From Rhinopithecus roxellana (taxonomy: Eukaryota > Chordata > Mammalia > Primates > Cercopithecidae): a stretch of DNA of 64,000 bases. Under the pieces are notes generated by a model. It saw only the letters and a program-made list of their open reading frames with translations. It made no database searches and was not told where the DNA came from. Shown in pieces: positions 1-12,200 of this stretch; position 1 is the stretch's first letter, and every line of letters begins with the position of its first letter. The position numbers and the translations under genes were made by a program. The stretch spans positions 144,891,358-144,955,357 of the forward strand of contig NC_044552.1 of the NCBI RefSeq assembly GCF_007565055.1, given 5' to 3'.

Positions 1-94
1 CATGTTTTTTCCCATACATCATACCTATTTTTACATTATAAATTAGGCACAGTAAGACACTGATGATAATAACTAATAATAAAATAGAACAATC

Positions 95-225
95 ATAACA
101 ATACACTGTGTAAAACTTCTGTCAATGTGATCTCCCTCTTTCTCAAGATTTGCTTTTGTATACACCACAGGTAACTGAAACCACGGCTAGCAAAACCACA
201 GATAAGAGGGAACTACTGTAAACAA
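95..225 (-). mobile_element. TcMar-Tigger-like DNA transposon end
   Basis: Contains GGTAACTGAAACCACGG, then GCAAAACCACAGATAAGAGG and AACTACTGTA, a decayed form of the Tigger-type terminal sequence. Only the end is present. The strand is a guess. Confidence 0.5.
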
Positions 226-297
226 ATTGTATCACAGTAAAAATCAGCATATCTAATGGACTTTATTTACATGTATTTTTTTTCTCTGTCCATCTAC

Positions 298-318
298 TCA
301 TCCATCCATCCATCTGTC
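298..318 (+). repeat. (TCCA)n microsatellite
   Basis: CATCCATCCATCCATC, about five units. Confidence 0.85.
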
Positions 319-479
319 CTTCTATCTGTATATATACATAGAGGGAGAAATGTCTGGAATATTAACTTAATATTCAAACGATTATTTTGGGGTGCTGGGA
401 TTTAAGTTGGTTTTCTTTCCTATTTGTACTTTTTGGCATTTTTTAAAATTTTATAATGATGCAATATCTTTTTTAACAT

Positions 480-1416
480 ATCATTTTAAAAAATGGACAA
501 AAGATTTAAACCTATACATGACCGTACAAGATGTTTAAATGACAAATAAGCAAATGAAAACATGCTCAGCACATTGATCATTAGAGAAATGTAAATTCAA
601 ATCACAATGAGACATTGTTTCACATTAAAATGGCTTTAAGAAAATAACTATACCAAGGATTGGAAGGAATGTGGAGTAAATGCAACTCTCATACATCGCA
701 GGTAAAAGTACAGCCATTTTGAAAAACAGCTGGCAGTTTGTTATAAAATTAACCACACATTACTGATACAACTCAGCAATCTTACCCCTAGGTATTTATC
801 CAAAGAAACAAAAACACATGTCTAGGTGGGGCACAGTGGCTCATGCCTGTAGTCCCAGCACTTTGGGAGGCCAAGGCAGGCAGATTACTTGAGGTCAGGA
901 GTTCAAGACCAGCCTGGACAACATAGTGAAATCTCTTCTCCACTAAAAATACAAAAATTAGGTGGGTGTGGTGGGGCATGCCTGTAATCCCAGCTACTTG
1001 GGAGGCTGAGGCAATAAGAATTGCTTGAACTCAGGAGGCAGAGATTGCAGTGAGCCAAGATTGTGCCACTGCACTCCAGTCTGGGCGACAGAGTGAGACT
1101 GTCTCACAAACAAACAAACAAACAAACAAACAAACAAAAAACCCACCATATGTCTATATAAAATCTGTATGCCAGTAAATATAGCAGTATTATTGGTAAT
1201 GGCCCAAAACTGAAAACAACCCAAATACCAACTGGTATTACATACAGATAGACAAAGTTTGGTACAGGGATACAATGGAATACTATTCCACAGTAAAAAT
1301 AAGCAAACTACTGATACATGCAACAATATGCATGGAATCTCACATGCATTCTGCTAAGTCAAAGAAGTCAGACATAAAAGATTACATACTAACATTCTGT
1401 TTATATGACATTCTTG
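480..1416 (+). mobile_element. Old L1M 3' end, split by an Alu
   Basis: 480-814 and 1157-1416 are the two halves of an old L1 ORF2 end and 3' UTR (for example ATGGAATACTATTCCACAGT, then the run leading to TATATGACATTCTT). The Alu at 825-1146 sits in between. Both halves are strongly diverged. Confidence 0.75.
825..1146 (+). mobile_element. Alu in L1M
   Basis: Complete dimeric Alu ending in a (CAAA)n tail at 1106-1140. Imperfect duplication CA(C/T)ATGTCTA at 815-824 and 1147-1156. Confidence 0.9.
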
Positions 1417-1439
1417 AATGTCATCAACCTCATCCTAGT

Positions 1440-1975
1440 GTTTACTTCTTAACCTGCAGAATCAATTCAAATTGCCTCACCTGGAATTTAATTTCCTCCA
1501 CAATTGATCCCAGTTTACTTCTCCAACTTTATCCCCTAGTTTTCTTCAATACTCTGTTTAGGTAATAGTGGTGTGCTCCTTTTTCTATAGAATATTCTTA
1601 CTATTGTGTCCACACGAAAATGTTATATCCATATAAAAATGTCCTGCTGACCCTCTCCATTTATCGTAATCCTACCATAATCCTACCACTCCTTTAAAGG
1701 TTAAGGACTACCTCTTCCAGAACATTCCATCCCAGTTAGGTTTCCTTGTCATGAGTTCACAAAAGGTCAAAAATCCTCTTCGAACCACAATTATTCACAC
1801 AGATCCTGGAAAAAGGCCTTGAATGATGATCTTGTTTCATTCTTAAATTGTATTTTAACTACATTACATAGTTTTTGTATTTTTCCACCCATTCTATAAA
1901 CTCTCTTTCAGCAGAACTTTTTATACCTTCATATTCCTGAGTCCTATTTATACAAGTATTTACAGAATGACAATC
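1440..1975 (+). mobile_element. Possible L2 3' end
   Basis: L2-like words such as GGACTACCTCTTCCAGAACA and the AAGTATTTACAGAATGA tail. Too diverged to be sure. Confidence 0.4.
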
Positions 1976-1982
1976 TTTCTAT

Positions 1983-2455
1983 AATATTATTTTATTTTAT
2001 TTTATTTTATTTTATTTTATTTTATTTTATTTTTGAGACAGAATCTTGCTCTGTCATCCAGGCTGGAGTGCAGTGGTGCGATCTCAGCTCACTGCAACCT
2101 CCACCTCCCCAGTTCAAGTAATTCTCCTGCCTCAGCCTCCCAAGTAGCTGGGATTATCGGTGCCTGCCACCACATCTGGCTAATTTTTGTATTTTTTTAA
2201 TAGAGACAGGATTTCACCATGCTGCCCAGCCTGTTCTCAAACTGTTGACCTCAGGCGATCAGTCAGCCTCGGCCTCCCAAACTTCTGGAACTACAGGCAT
2301 GCACCACCATGCCCAACAGATTTTTGTATTTTTTTTTAGTAGAGATAGGGTTTCACCATGTTGGCCAGGCTGGTCTTGAACTCCTGACCTCAAGTGATGT
2401 GTCTGCCTCAGCCTCCCAAAGTACTGGCATTACAGGCTGAGCCACCATGCCCGGC
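1983..2455 (-). mobile_element. Alu, minus strand, enlarged by an internal duplication
   Basis: Starts at a (TTTTA)n tract (tail) and ends at GCCCGGCC. It is about 470 bp instead of 310. The segment from the A-rich linker (TTTTTGTATTTTTTT... AGAGACAGG...TTTCACCATG) occurs twice, at about 2185-2225 and 2320-2360, so about 130 bp of the left monomer is repeated. Confidence 0.88.
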
Positions 2456-2474
2456 CGTGCTATGTCTTTAAAAT

Positions 2475-3130
2475 TAGCTCCTACACTTAAACAAATTTAC
2501 AAGAAAAAATCAAACTACCACATCAAAAAGTGGGTGAAGGATATGAACAGACATTTCTCAAAAGAAAACATTTATGTGGCCAACAAACATACGAAAAGAA
2601 GCTCATCATCACTGGTCATTAGAGAAATGCAAATCAAAACCACAATGAGATATCATCTCACACCAGGTAGAATGCGATCATTAAAAAGTCAGGAAATAAC
2701 AGATGCTGGAGAGGATGTGGAGAAATAGGAATGCTTTTACACTGTCGGTGGGAGTGTAAATTAGTTCAACTATTGTGGAAGACAGTGTGGTGATTCCTCA
2801 AGGATCTAGAACCAGAAATACCATTTGACCCAGTGATCCCATTACTGGGTATATACCCAAAATATTATAAATCATTCTATTATAAAGACACATGCACATG
2901 TATGTTTACTGTAGCACTACTTACAGCCCAAATGCCCATCAATGACAGACTGGATAAAGAAAATGTGACCCATATACACCATGGAATACTATGCAGCCAT
3001 AAAAAAGAATGAGTTCATGTCCTTTGCAGGGACATGGATGAAGCTGGAAACCATCATTCTCAGCAAAATATCACAGGAACAGAAAACCAAACACTGCATG
3101 TTCTCACTTATAAGTGGGAGTTGAACAATG
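2475..3130 (+). mobile_element. L1P ORF2 3' fragment
   Basis: Matches the last 650 bp of L1 ORF2: KKWVKDMNRHFSKEN, then MQIKTTMRYHLTP, to the ORF2 end near 3130. It stops close to the ORF2 stop codon, and no L1 3' UTR or poly(A) follows. The left end lies directly beside an Alu. Confidence 0.82.
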
Positions 3131-4549
3131 AGAAGGGGCTCTCCTGTTAATGGTGAGAGGAGATCACAGAAAAGAGGGTGTGAATCCAAACTGGAGCAGG
3201 TATGGGCTGTCTTCAGCATTATCACCACTCTGTATTCCTGTTTTAACATGACAAAACTTACAAAGGATGCACTCAGACAAACTCACGAAATCGCGCCAAA
3301 GAAGAAAGCAAATAAACAACAACAACAAGGCAAAAACAAACAAATAACACAAAACATCCATGAGATCCAAGAAGCAGAGATTGTAAAGTAGGAGCAAAGC
3401 AAATACCCAGCATGATGGCTGTGTAGCAGGCCTAGAAAGCATGTCTCCAGAAGAGACGTCACCGAGGAACAATATTAGAAGTGATAGCCTGCTTAATGCG
3501 ATTGGCATTGTGGAAAATTGTACTGTCAGGTCACTGGAAAATGTAGGAGGATTAGCAATAGGTGCAAAGAAAATTAGGCATATAAAAATAAGGCAATTAT
3601 TAATTTCAGGTAAAACAAACACATAGGAAACAAAATTAGAGTAAACCTCAGTTTTCAGCTGGTAATAACGTTTAGACAGACAAAATAATGTCAACACTTT
3701 ATATTTATTTACCTAAAATTCCATGATGAAGCAGGGATAAGAACAGTGGCATCCCTAAGCAAGTTTCTATGTATTTACCAAAATAGGACGTCAGCACACA
3801 ATGTCTAATACTGAAGAACTGAAAGATGATGGCATACTCATCTTATTTAGAATATGGAAATGTAAAAGGTAAAGAGAATAGTTGCCTCCAGGAAGGGCAC
3901 TGCGGTGAGTCGAGGGAAAAGAACTATATTCTATTATAAACCTTTCAGTGCTTAGTGGTTGTTGTTGGGTTTTTTTTTGTTGTTGTTGATTTTGTTTGTT
4001 TGTTTTGTTTTTTGTTTTTGTAATCATAGGTGAATACTTTTTTAATTTTTTAGAATTTAGAAGTTACTCACTAGAATTTCAGTGGTTGTTGGTGCTGATG
4101 TTTTATCGTTCCCCAAACCCTGTCTATATTTTCTATTTTTAAAACATCAACAGAAAAAAAACATTAAGAATAGCCAAATGAAGGCTGTGCTAAAAAAGGC
4201 ACTACAAAACAAAGATTAAAGGAGTGCACATGTGCAATCAATCCACTACAAACAGGTGATTCTCCTTTAAGAACATTCAATATATAACATTTAGTCATTA
4301 AAAAAATTTACTAAGATCAAACACCTTCATGTCCCATAATCAGAATTCTGTTTTATATTTAAGAATATTCATATGCACACAATAGGTTATATGGCAACAG
4401 CTAATGTAAAAAGAGATCATTACAGAATAATTCTATTAAACCCTGAGAATGTCCAAACAAGGGAAGAGGATGCAAATGTCTAAGAACCCTAAGGGTAAAG
4501 GCAGAGGATTCTCTTTATATAAGAGATACTTAGATACCTAGCAAGTATA
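3131..4549. other. Intron, no gene or clear repeat
   Basis: About 1.4 kb with several chance open frames on both strands but no domain or known repeat. Contains the TTG tract at 3955-4022. Confidence 0.6.
3955..4022 (+). repeat. TTG/TTTG low-complexity tract
   Basis: GTTGTTGTTG and GTTTGTTTG words over 65 bp, not attached to an Alu. Confidence 0.8.
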
Positions 4550-4563
4550 AAGAACCAGGCTAG
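4550..4563. repeat. Target-site duplication, left copy, of the inverted L1
   Basis: AAGAACCAGGCTAG, repeated exactly at 9381-9394 after the poly(A). It proves that inverted and forward parts arrived in a single event. Confidence 0.92.
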
Positions 4564-7198
4564 TAGTATAGTTTGAAGTCAGGTAGCGTGACACCTCCAG
4601 CTTTGTCCTTTTGACTTAGGATTGTCTTGGCAATGCGGGCTCTTTTTTGGTTCCATATGAACTTTAAAGCAGTTTTTTCCAATTCTGTGAAGAAACTCAT
4701 TGGTAGCTTGATGGGGATGGCATTGAATCTATAAATAACCTTGGGCAGTATGGCCATTTTCACGATATTGATTCTTCCTATCCATGAGCATCGTATGTTC
4801 TTCCATTTGTTTGTGTCCTCTTTGATTTCACTGAGCAGTGCTTTGTAGTTCTCCTTGAAGAGGTCCTTTACATCCCTTGTAAGCTGGATTCCTAGGTATT
4901 TTATTCTCTTTGAAGCAATTGTGAATGGAAGTTCATTCCTGATTTGGCTCTCTGCTTGTCTGTTACTGGTGTATAAGAATGCTTGTGATTTTTGCACATT
5001 AATTTTGTATCCTGAGACTTTGCTGAAGTTGCTTATCAGCTTAAGGAGATTTTGGGCTGAGACGATGGGGTTTTCTAAATATACAATCATGTCATCTGCA
5101 AACAGGGACAATTTGACTTCTTCTTTTCCTAACTGGATACCCTTGATTTCTTTCTCTTGCCTGATTGCCCTAGCCAGAACTTCCAACACTATGTTGAATA
5201 GGAGTGGTGAGAGAGGGCATCCCTGTCTTGTGCCAGTTTTCAAAGGGAATTTTTCCAGTTTTTGCCCATTCAGAATGATATTAGCTGTGGGTTTGTCATA
5301 AATAGCTCTTATTATTTTGAGGTACGTTCCATCAATACCGAATTTATTGAGCGTTTTTAGCATGAAGGGCTGTTGAATTTTGTCAAAAGACTTTTCTGCA
5401 TCTATTGAGATAATCATGTGGTTCTTGTCTTTGGTTCTGTTTATATGCTGGATTACGTTTATTGATTTGCGAATGTTGAACCAGCCTTGCATCCCAGGGA
5501 TGAAGCCCACTTGATCACGGTGGATAAGCTTTTTGATGTGCTGCTGAATCCGGTTTGCCAGTATTTTATTGAGAATTTTTGCATCGATGTTCATCAGGGA
5601 TATTGGTCTAAAATTCTCTTTTTTTGTTGTGTCTCTGCCAGGCTTTGGTATCAGGATGATGTTGGCCTCATAAAATGAGTTAGGGAGGATTCCCTCTTTT
5701 TCTATTGATTGGAATAGTTTCAGAAGGAATGGTACCAGCTCCTCCTTGTACCTCTGGTAGAATTCAGCTGTGAATCCATCTGGTCCTGGACTTTTTTTGG
5801 TGGGTAGGCTATTAATTGTTGCCTCAATTTCAGAGCCTACTATTGGTCTATTCAGGGATTCAACTTCTTCCTGGTTTAGTCTTGGAAGAGTGTAAGTGTC
5901 CAGGAAATTAACCATTTCTTCTAGATTTTCTAGTTGATTTGCGTAGAGGTGTTTATAGTATTCTCTGATGGTAGTTTGTATTTCTGTGGGGTCGGTGGTG
6001 ATATCCCCTTTATCATTTTTTATTGCGTCTATTTGATTCCTCTCTCTTTTCTTCTATATTAGTCTTGCTAGCGGTCTGTCAATTTTGTTGATCTTTTCAA
6101 AAAACCAACTCCTGGATTCATTGATTTTTTGGAGGGTTTTTTGTGTCTCTATCTCCTTCAGTTCTGCTCTGATCTTAGGTATTTCTTGCCTTCTGCTAGC
6201 TTTTGAATGTGTTTGCTCTTGCCTCTCTAGTTCTTTAATTGTGATGTTAGAGTGTCAATTTTAGATCTTTCCTGCTTTCCCTTGTGGGCATTTAGTGCTA
6301 TAAATTTCCCTCTACACACTGCTTTAAATGTGTCCCAGAGATTCTGGTATGTTGTATCTTTGTTCTCATTGGTATCAAAGAACATCTTTATTTCTGCTTT
6401 CATTTCGTTATGTACCCAGTAGTCATTCAGGAGCAGGTTGTTCAGTTTCCATGTAGTTGAGCGGTTTTGATTGAGTTTCCTAGTCCTGAGTTCTAGTTTG
6501 ATTGCACTGTGGTCTGAGAGACAGTTTGTTATAATTTCTGTTCTTTCACATTTGCTGAGGAGTGCTTTACTTCCAATTATGTGGTCAATTTTGGAATAAG
6601 TGTGATGTGGTGCTGAGAAGAATGTATATTCTGTTGATTTGGGGTGGAGAGTTCTATAGATGTCTATTAGGTCCGCTTGGTGCAGAGATGAGTTCAATTC
6701 CTGGATATCCTTGTTAACTTTCTGTCTCGTTGATCTGTCTAATGTTGACAGTGGAGTGTTGAAGTCTCCCATTATTATTGTATGGGAGTCTAAGTCTCTT
6801 TGTAAGTCTCTAAGGACTTGCTTTATGAATCTGGGTGCTCCTGTATTGGGTGCATATATATTTAGGAGAGTTAGCTCTTCCTGTTGAATTGATCCCTTTA
6901 CCATTATGTAATGGCCTTCTTTGTCTCTTTTGATCTTTGTTGGTTTAAAGTCTGTTTTATCAGAGACTAGTATTGCAACCCCTGCTTTTTTTTATTCTCC
7001 ATTTGCTTGGTAGATCTTCCTCCATCCCTTTATTTTGAGCCTATGTATGTCTCTGCATGTGAGATGGGTCTCCTGAATACAGCAGACTGATGGGTCTTGA
7101 CTCTTTATCCAGTTTGCTAGTCTGTGTCTTTTAATTGGACCATTTAGTCCATTAACATTTAAGGTTAATATTGTTATGTGTGAACTTGATCCTGTCAT
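4564..7198 (-). pseudogene. L1 ORF2 N-terminal two-thirds, inverted segment
   Basis: Minus-strand ORF2 from MTGSSSHITILTLNVNG (start at 7198) through endonuclease and reverse transcriptase to the fusion point in KAGGVTLPDFKLYY. The endonuclease GDFNTPL and the RT FADDM motifs are kept. Stops and shifts break it: after QANGE near 6992, at the end of the endonuclease part near 6227, and between 6227 and 5915. From 5915 to 4560 an uninterrupted frame of 451 codons covers the RT domain. The 3' third of ORF2 is in the forward segment, opposite in orientation, so no complete protein can be made. Confidence 0.9.
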
Positions 7199-7282
7199 TA
7201 TGATATTAACTGGTTATTTTGCTCATTAGTTGATGCAGTTTCTTCCTAGCCTCGATGGTCTTTACATTTTGGCATGTTTTTG

Positions 7283-7927
7283 CTATGGCTGGTACCGGTT
7301 GTTCCTTTCCATGTTTAGGGCTCCCTTCAGGGTCTCTTGTAAGGCAGGCCTGGTGGTGACAAAATCTCTAAGCATTTGCTTATCTGTAAAGGATTTTATT
7401 TCTCCTTCACTTATGAAACTTAGTTTGGCTGGATATGAAATTCTGGGTTTAAAATTCTTTTCTTTAAGAACGTTGAATATTGGCCCCCACTCTCTTCTGG
7501 CTTGTAGAGTTTCTGCTGAGACATCTGCTGTTAGTCTGATGGGCTTCCCTTTGTGGGTAACCCGACCTTTCTCTCTGGCTGCCCTTAAGATTTTTTCCTT
7601 CATTTCAACTTTGGTGAATCTGGCAAGTATGTGTCTTGGAGTTGCTCTTCTCGAGGAGTATCTTTGTGGCGTTCTCTGTATTTCCTGAATTTGAATGTTG
7701 GCCTGCCCTACTAGGTTGGGGAAGTGCTCCTGGATGATATCCTGAAGAGTGTTTTCCAACTTGGTTCCATTTTCCCCCTCACTTTCAGGCACCCCAATCA
7801 GACGTAGATTTGGTCTTTTTACATAATCCCATACTTCTTGCAGGCTTTGTTCATTTCCTTTTCTTCTTTTCTCTTTTGGTTTCTCTTCTCGCTTCCTTTC
7901 ATTCCTTTGATCCTCAATCGCTGATAC
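7283..7927 (-). pseudogene. L1 ORF1 C-terminal part, in the inverted segment
   Basis: On the minus strand the ORF1 frame is present from the end of the coiled coil to the last residues: GVPESEGENGTKLENT, then RRATPRHILARF and YPAKLSF. The N-terminus is missing because the L1 was 5'-truncated at a point matching 18911 in the full-length copy. The frame ends at TAG eight residues early (TCG to TAG after NNRYQP). Not functional. Confidence 0.9.
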
Positions 7928-9129
7928 ACTATACTACAAGGCTACAGTAACCAAAACAGCATGGTACTGGTACCAAAACAGAGACATAGACCAATGGAAC
8001 AGAACAGAGTCCTCAGAAATAATACCACACATCTACAGCCATCTGATCTTTGACAAACCTGAGAGAAACAAGAAATGGGGAAAGGATTCCCTATTTAATA
8101 AATGGTGCTGGGAAAATTGGCTAGCCATAAGTAGAAAGCTGAAACTGGATCCTTTCCTTACCCCTTATACGAAGATTAATTCAAGATGGATTAGAGACTT
8201 AAATGTTAGACCTAATACCATAAAAACCCTAGAAGAGAATCTAGGTAGTACCATTCAGGACATAGGCATGGACAAGGACTTCATGTCTAAAACACCAAAA
8301 GCAATGGCAGCAAAAGCAAAAATTGACACATGGGATCTAATTAAACTAAAGAGCTTTTTGCACAGCAAAAGAAACTACCATCAGAGTGAACAGGCAACCT
8401 ACAGAATGGGAGAACATTTTTGCAATCTACTCATCTGACAAAGGGCTAATATCCAGAATCTACAAAGAACTCAAACAAATATACAAGAAAAAAACAAACA
8501 ACCCCATCCAAAAGTGGGCAAAGGATATGAACAGATATTTCTCAAAAGAAGACATTCATACAGCCAACAGACACATGAAAAAATGCTCATCATCACTCGC
8601 CATCAGAGAAATGCAAATCAAAACCACAATGAGATACCATCTCACACCAGTTAGAATGGCAATCATTAAGAAGTCAGGAAACAACAGGTGTTGGAGAGGA
8701 TGTGGAGAAATAGGAACACTTTTACACTGTTGGTGGGACTGTAAACTAGTTCAACCATTATGGAAAACAGTATGGCAATTCCTCAAGGATCTAGAACTAG
8801 ATGTACCATATGACCCAGCCATCCCACTACTGGGTATATACCCAAAGGATTATTAATTATTCTACTACAAAGACACATGCACACGTATGTTTATTGCGGC
8901 ACTATTCACAATAGCAAAGACTTGGAATCAACCCAAATGTCCATCTGTGACAGACTGGATTAAGAAAATGTGGCACATATACACCATGGAATACTATGCA
9001 GCCATAAAAAAGGATGAGTTTGCGTCCTTTGTAGGGACATGGATGCAGCTGGAAACCACCATTCTTAGCAAACTATCACAAGAAGAGAAAACCAAACACC
9101 GCATGTTCTCACTCATAGGTGGGAACTGA
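7928..9129 (+). pseudogene. L1 ORF2 C-terminal third, forward segment
   Basis: Forward part of the twin-primed L1, from YYKATVTKTAWYWYQNR to the ORF2 end at LIGGN. One extra T in the T-run near 8354-8358 shifts the frame, and TAA after GIYPKDY near 8854-8856 interrupts it. The Cys/His cluster lies at about 8690-8745. Followed by 3' UTR and A-rich tail. Confidence 0.9.
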
Positions 9130-9380
9130 ACAATGAGATCACTTGGACTCGGGAAGGGGAACATCACACACTGGGGTCTATCATGGGGAGGGGGGAGGAG
9201 GGAGGGATTCCATTGGGGAGTTATACATGATATAAATGATGAATTGATGGGTGCTGACGAGTTGATGGGTGCAGCACACCAACATGGCATAAGTATACAT
9301 ATGTAACAAACCTGCACGTTATGCACATGTACCCTAGAACTTAAAGTATAATAAAAAAAATAAAAAAATAAAAAAAAAAA

Positions 9381-9394
9381 AAGAACCAGGCTAG
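9381..9394. repeat. Target-site duplication, right copy, of the inverted L1
   Basis: Second exact copy of the 14-bp direct repeat, after the A-rich tail of the twin-primed L1. Confidence 0.92.
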
Positions 9395-10129
9395 GAGGGG
9401 AGGTGGGCAACCTAAGGTTATGCTTCAAAGGAAAAGTGAGCTAAGAAAACCATGAGCACTTGGCCTCAGACAGTATTCCACTGGGTAGAGTAATTCCAGC
9501 AGCACACTTTGGTCACCAGTGGAACATTCTCAATCCAGAAACTAGAGCACCTATTGACAAATTATCTACTGATCATCAGTGGGAAAAGAGATACTACTGC
9601 AAAAATATTCACTTTGTAAGATACTTTCCATTCAGAAAAACAAATTTTAGTTGTTCTGGAAGAGATGTCTACTTTGTTGGTTATATAAGTAAAAAAATAT
9701 GGATTTTGGATTAAGGTAGACAAAGCTCCATCACTCACTAGCCACGAGCGCGTGGGCAAGGATTGTCTTCATCATCCCTAAATTCTGCCTGATACACAGG
9801 TTTTCCATGATCTGACTCTGGCTCACCTCCCCAGGAGGCATCTCCCCACTTCACACTTCATATGTTATTTATCTACAAAAATGAACCAATTATTAATCCT
9901 CTGAGAGGTCACTGCCTCTGTCACATCCAGAACTCTACATTTTACTTTTTTTACCTTAAATATCCTCCTGCTCCTCTCCTCCAGCCTCCACTAATTTTCC
10001 CCATCCCACCTGGTTAACTTCTACTGACCCTCCAGACCTGGGTGCAAACACTTTCCAAAACCATGGTACCTTCCCCAAGCCATCCCATAGTTTCCCCTAC
10101 CATGGCTGTTGGTGTTTCATCGCTGCTAT
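9395..10129. other. Intron, no gene recognised
   Basis: Between the twin-primed L1 and the ancient repeat. The open frames are short and show no family. C/T-rich from 9830 to 10100. Confidence 0.6.
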
Positions 10130-10860
10130 CATAAATAACCACAAACTTTGTGGTATAAAGCAACACAAGTTTACTGTCTTACAGTTTTGTAGGCTAGTGA
10201 TCAACATGGGTCTCCATTAGACTAAAATCAAGTTATCAGCAGGGCTGCATTTATTTTTGGAGGGTCTAGGGGTGAATCCGGTTTCTCTTCTTTTCCAACT
10301 TCTAGAGGTTGCCACATTCCTTGACTCGTAGCCACTTCCTCCACCTTCAAATCCAGCAACAGCAGGTGAAGTCCTCATATCACATCTCTCTGAACCACTC
10401 GTCTGCCGCCTCCTCCACATTTTTTTTTTTTTTTTTTTTTTTTGACACAGAGTTTCACTCTGTCGCCCAGGCTAGAATGCAGTGGCGCAATCTCGGCTCA
10501 CTGCAAGCTCTGCCTCCAGGGTTCACGTCATTTTCCTGCCTCAGCCTCCCGATTAGCTGGGACTACAGGCACCCGCCACCATGCCCAGCTAATTTTTTTT
10601 CATTTTTTTTATTTTTTGTATTTTTAGTAGAGACAGAGTTTCACTGTGTTAGCCGGGATGGTCTCGATCTCCTGACCTCGTGATCCACCCACCTCGGCCT
10701 CCCAAAGTGCTGGGATTACAGGCATGAGCCACCAGGCCCAGCCCGCCTCCTCCACTTTCAAGGACTCCTGGGATGAAATGGGGCTCACCCAGAAAATTCA
10801 GAATAATCTCTTTGGGGGCCACTTTTCTGCCTTCCTCATTGTATCTCTGATCATGACGGT
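10130..10860 (+). mobile_element. Ancient dispersed repeat split by an Alu (family uncertain)
   Basis: 10130-10405 and 10756-10860 together resemble a common mammalian repeat with the words AACCACAAACTTTGTGG, GTCTTACAGTTTTGTAGG, CTTCTAGAGGTTGCCACATT and, after the Alu, CTCACCCAGAAAATTCAGAA. Family name not assigned. Confidence 0.5.
10419..10743 (-). mobile_element. Alu (AluY/S-like), minus strand
   Basis: Full dimer with a T-run of about 24 at 10420-10443. Flanked by the exact 12-bp duplication CGCCTCCTCCAC at 10407-10418 and 10744-10755. It splits the ancient repeat at 10130-10860. Confidence 0.92.
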
Positions 10861-10895
10861 AAGCAAATATCTTCTTGCCTGTTTAAAGCTGTTGT

Positions 10896-10970
10896 TTGTC
10901 AATGCACCCGGCATAGGTAGGACCAGGACCTACATACAGTAGCAACTCAACAAGTATTTATTGAATAAAC
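10896..10970 (+). mobile_element. L2/MIR 3' tail
   Basis: CACCCGGCATAGGTAGG to AACAAGTATTTATTGAATAA is the common tail of L2/MIR elements. Confidence 0.5.
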
Positions 10971-11609
10971 TTATACAGCAATAGGAATAACATCTCCATA
11001 TTGCAGCAATATTTTCAGGAGAAAATGAGGTATACACACATAAATGTATCAAGATACAGTGAATACTCAAAAAATATTTTCCCTAACCTCATATATGAAT
11101 TGGTGAAATACTAGGAAATTATTTTTGCTTATTGAATGCAAATGTGAAATTTAATGATAAGTGTCCTGGAATTTTTTTAACACCTACATAGCTGGTATCA
11201 AATTTTTATCATAAACTTAATTAACTACTAAACATAATGACCATACTAAAAGTCAAACCCTACTTACAGCAGTTCAAATTGACTTCATATTATTATAATG
11301 AATATACATGTTTAAATTTAAAATCATAGTTTATACATGTTATTTTATATTCTGATTTTTGAAATTAATATAATTTATAAAACTTTCTAATAGACTATAG
11401 CTCAGTTGTTTCCTCCACCTCCAGTTTATTTTTTCTTACTTTTAAAAATTAGATCCTAGGCTACAGTATGGTATACTCAATATTACAAGATTTTTTAATC
11501 TATTTTCAAGGAATTTCACATGATTTATTACAATATCATAAGTCAATAAAATCACTGAAATTAGAGTCTCAGGAACATGTATTCATAATTTATTACACAG
11601 GCTAATCTA

Positions 11610-11770
11610 CTACCTTTAATGCCATTTGTACACTGCTCTTAGTAGACAATGACCTAATTCTATCACCTCTACCATTTACTAGCTGTATGGCTTGGGGTAA
11701 ATCATTTTAAATCTCCAATTGATTTTTTTCATCCTTAAAATAAGGGGCTTGTACTAGATCAGCAAATGAC
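11610..11770 (+). mobile_element. MIR
   Basis: TTTACTAGCTGTATGGCTTG, GGTAAATCATTTTAAATCTC and ATCCTTAAAATAAGGGG follow the MIR order. Confidence 0.7.
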
Positions 11771-12044
11771 CCATTTCAAAATATCCAGAGATCCTTTTAA
11801 AACTACATAATCCATTACAGGAATTACAAAACCTACTAGAAATGTTCCTCCACTCTCACCTCCATCCCTAGTTTCAAACTCAGCTTCATTAAGAATCGCT
11901 GCATGTAAACAAAACGTGACTGACGGGAATAGATGAGTAGTGTGCTGATCGCAAAAAAGGTTGGGAAGCATTAACACGGAAGAGTTCTAAGATCACATCC
12001 AGCACTGAACTTGCATTCATTTATGATTCTCGATGTAGATTTTA

Positions 12045-12200
12045 TATTTGGCAGTTCTGACTGTTACATCTCAAGAAAGATCAGAACACAGCTAGAGGAC
12101 GTATTGAGAAAAGTAACGAGATAATACAAGGGAAGGAATATTGTTAAAGGAAAAGAAATGGTTTTAAGCTTAGGAAATTGTGGCTAGAAGATAAAGGTAA
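12045..12200 (+). mobile_element. L3/CR1-like relic
   Basis: TTACATCTCAAGAAAGATCA, then GCTAGAGGACGTATTGAGAA and AACGAGATAAT resemble the CR1/L3 3' region. Weak. Confidence 0.4.

Larger units (their letters stand above)
4564..9380 (+). mobile_element. L1 insertion with twin-priming 5' inversion
   Basis: One insertion, 4.8 kb, of the same L1 lineage. The 3' part (7928-9380) reads forward to 3' UTR and poly(A). The 5' part (4564-7927) is inverted and ends within ORF1. Both parts meet at the same L1 place: ACTATACTAC occurs at the end of the inverted part and again at the start of the forward part. AAGAACCAGGCTAG flanks the whole at 4550-4563 and 9381-9394. This is the signature of twin priming during target-primed reverse transcription. 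The original element was 5'-truncated in the ORF1 coiled-coil region, so no promoter is present. Confidence 0.94.

Noticed and set aside
3164..3697. 177-codon minus-strand frame rich in Leu, Phe and Cys
   Set aside because: A/T-rich chance frame running into the end of an L1 fragment; no recognised domain.
4855..5301. 148-codon frame opposite to L1 ORF2
   Set aside because: Shadow of the conserved RT region; the same frame appears opposite ORF2 in the full-length copy (21985-21539).
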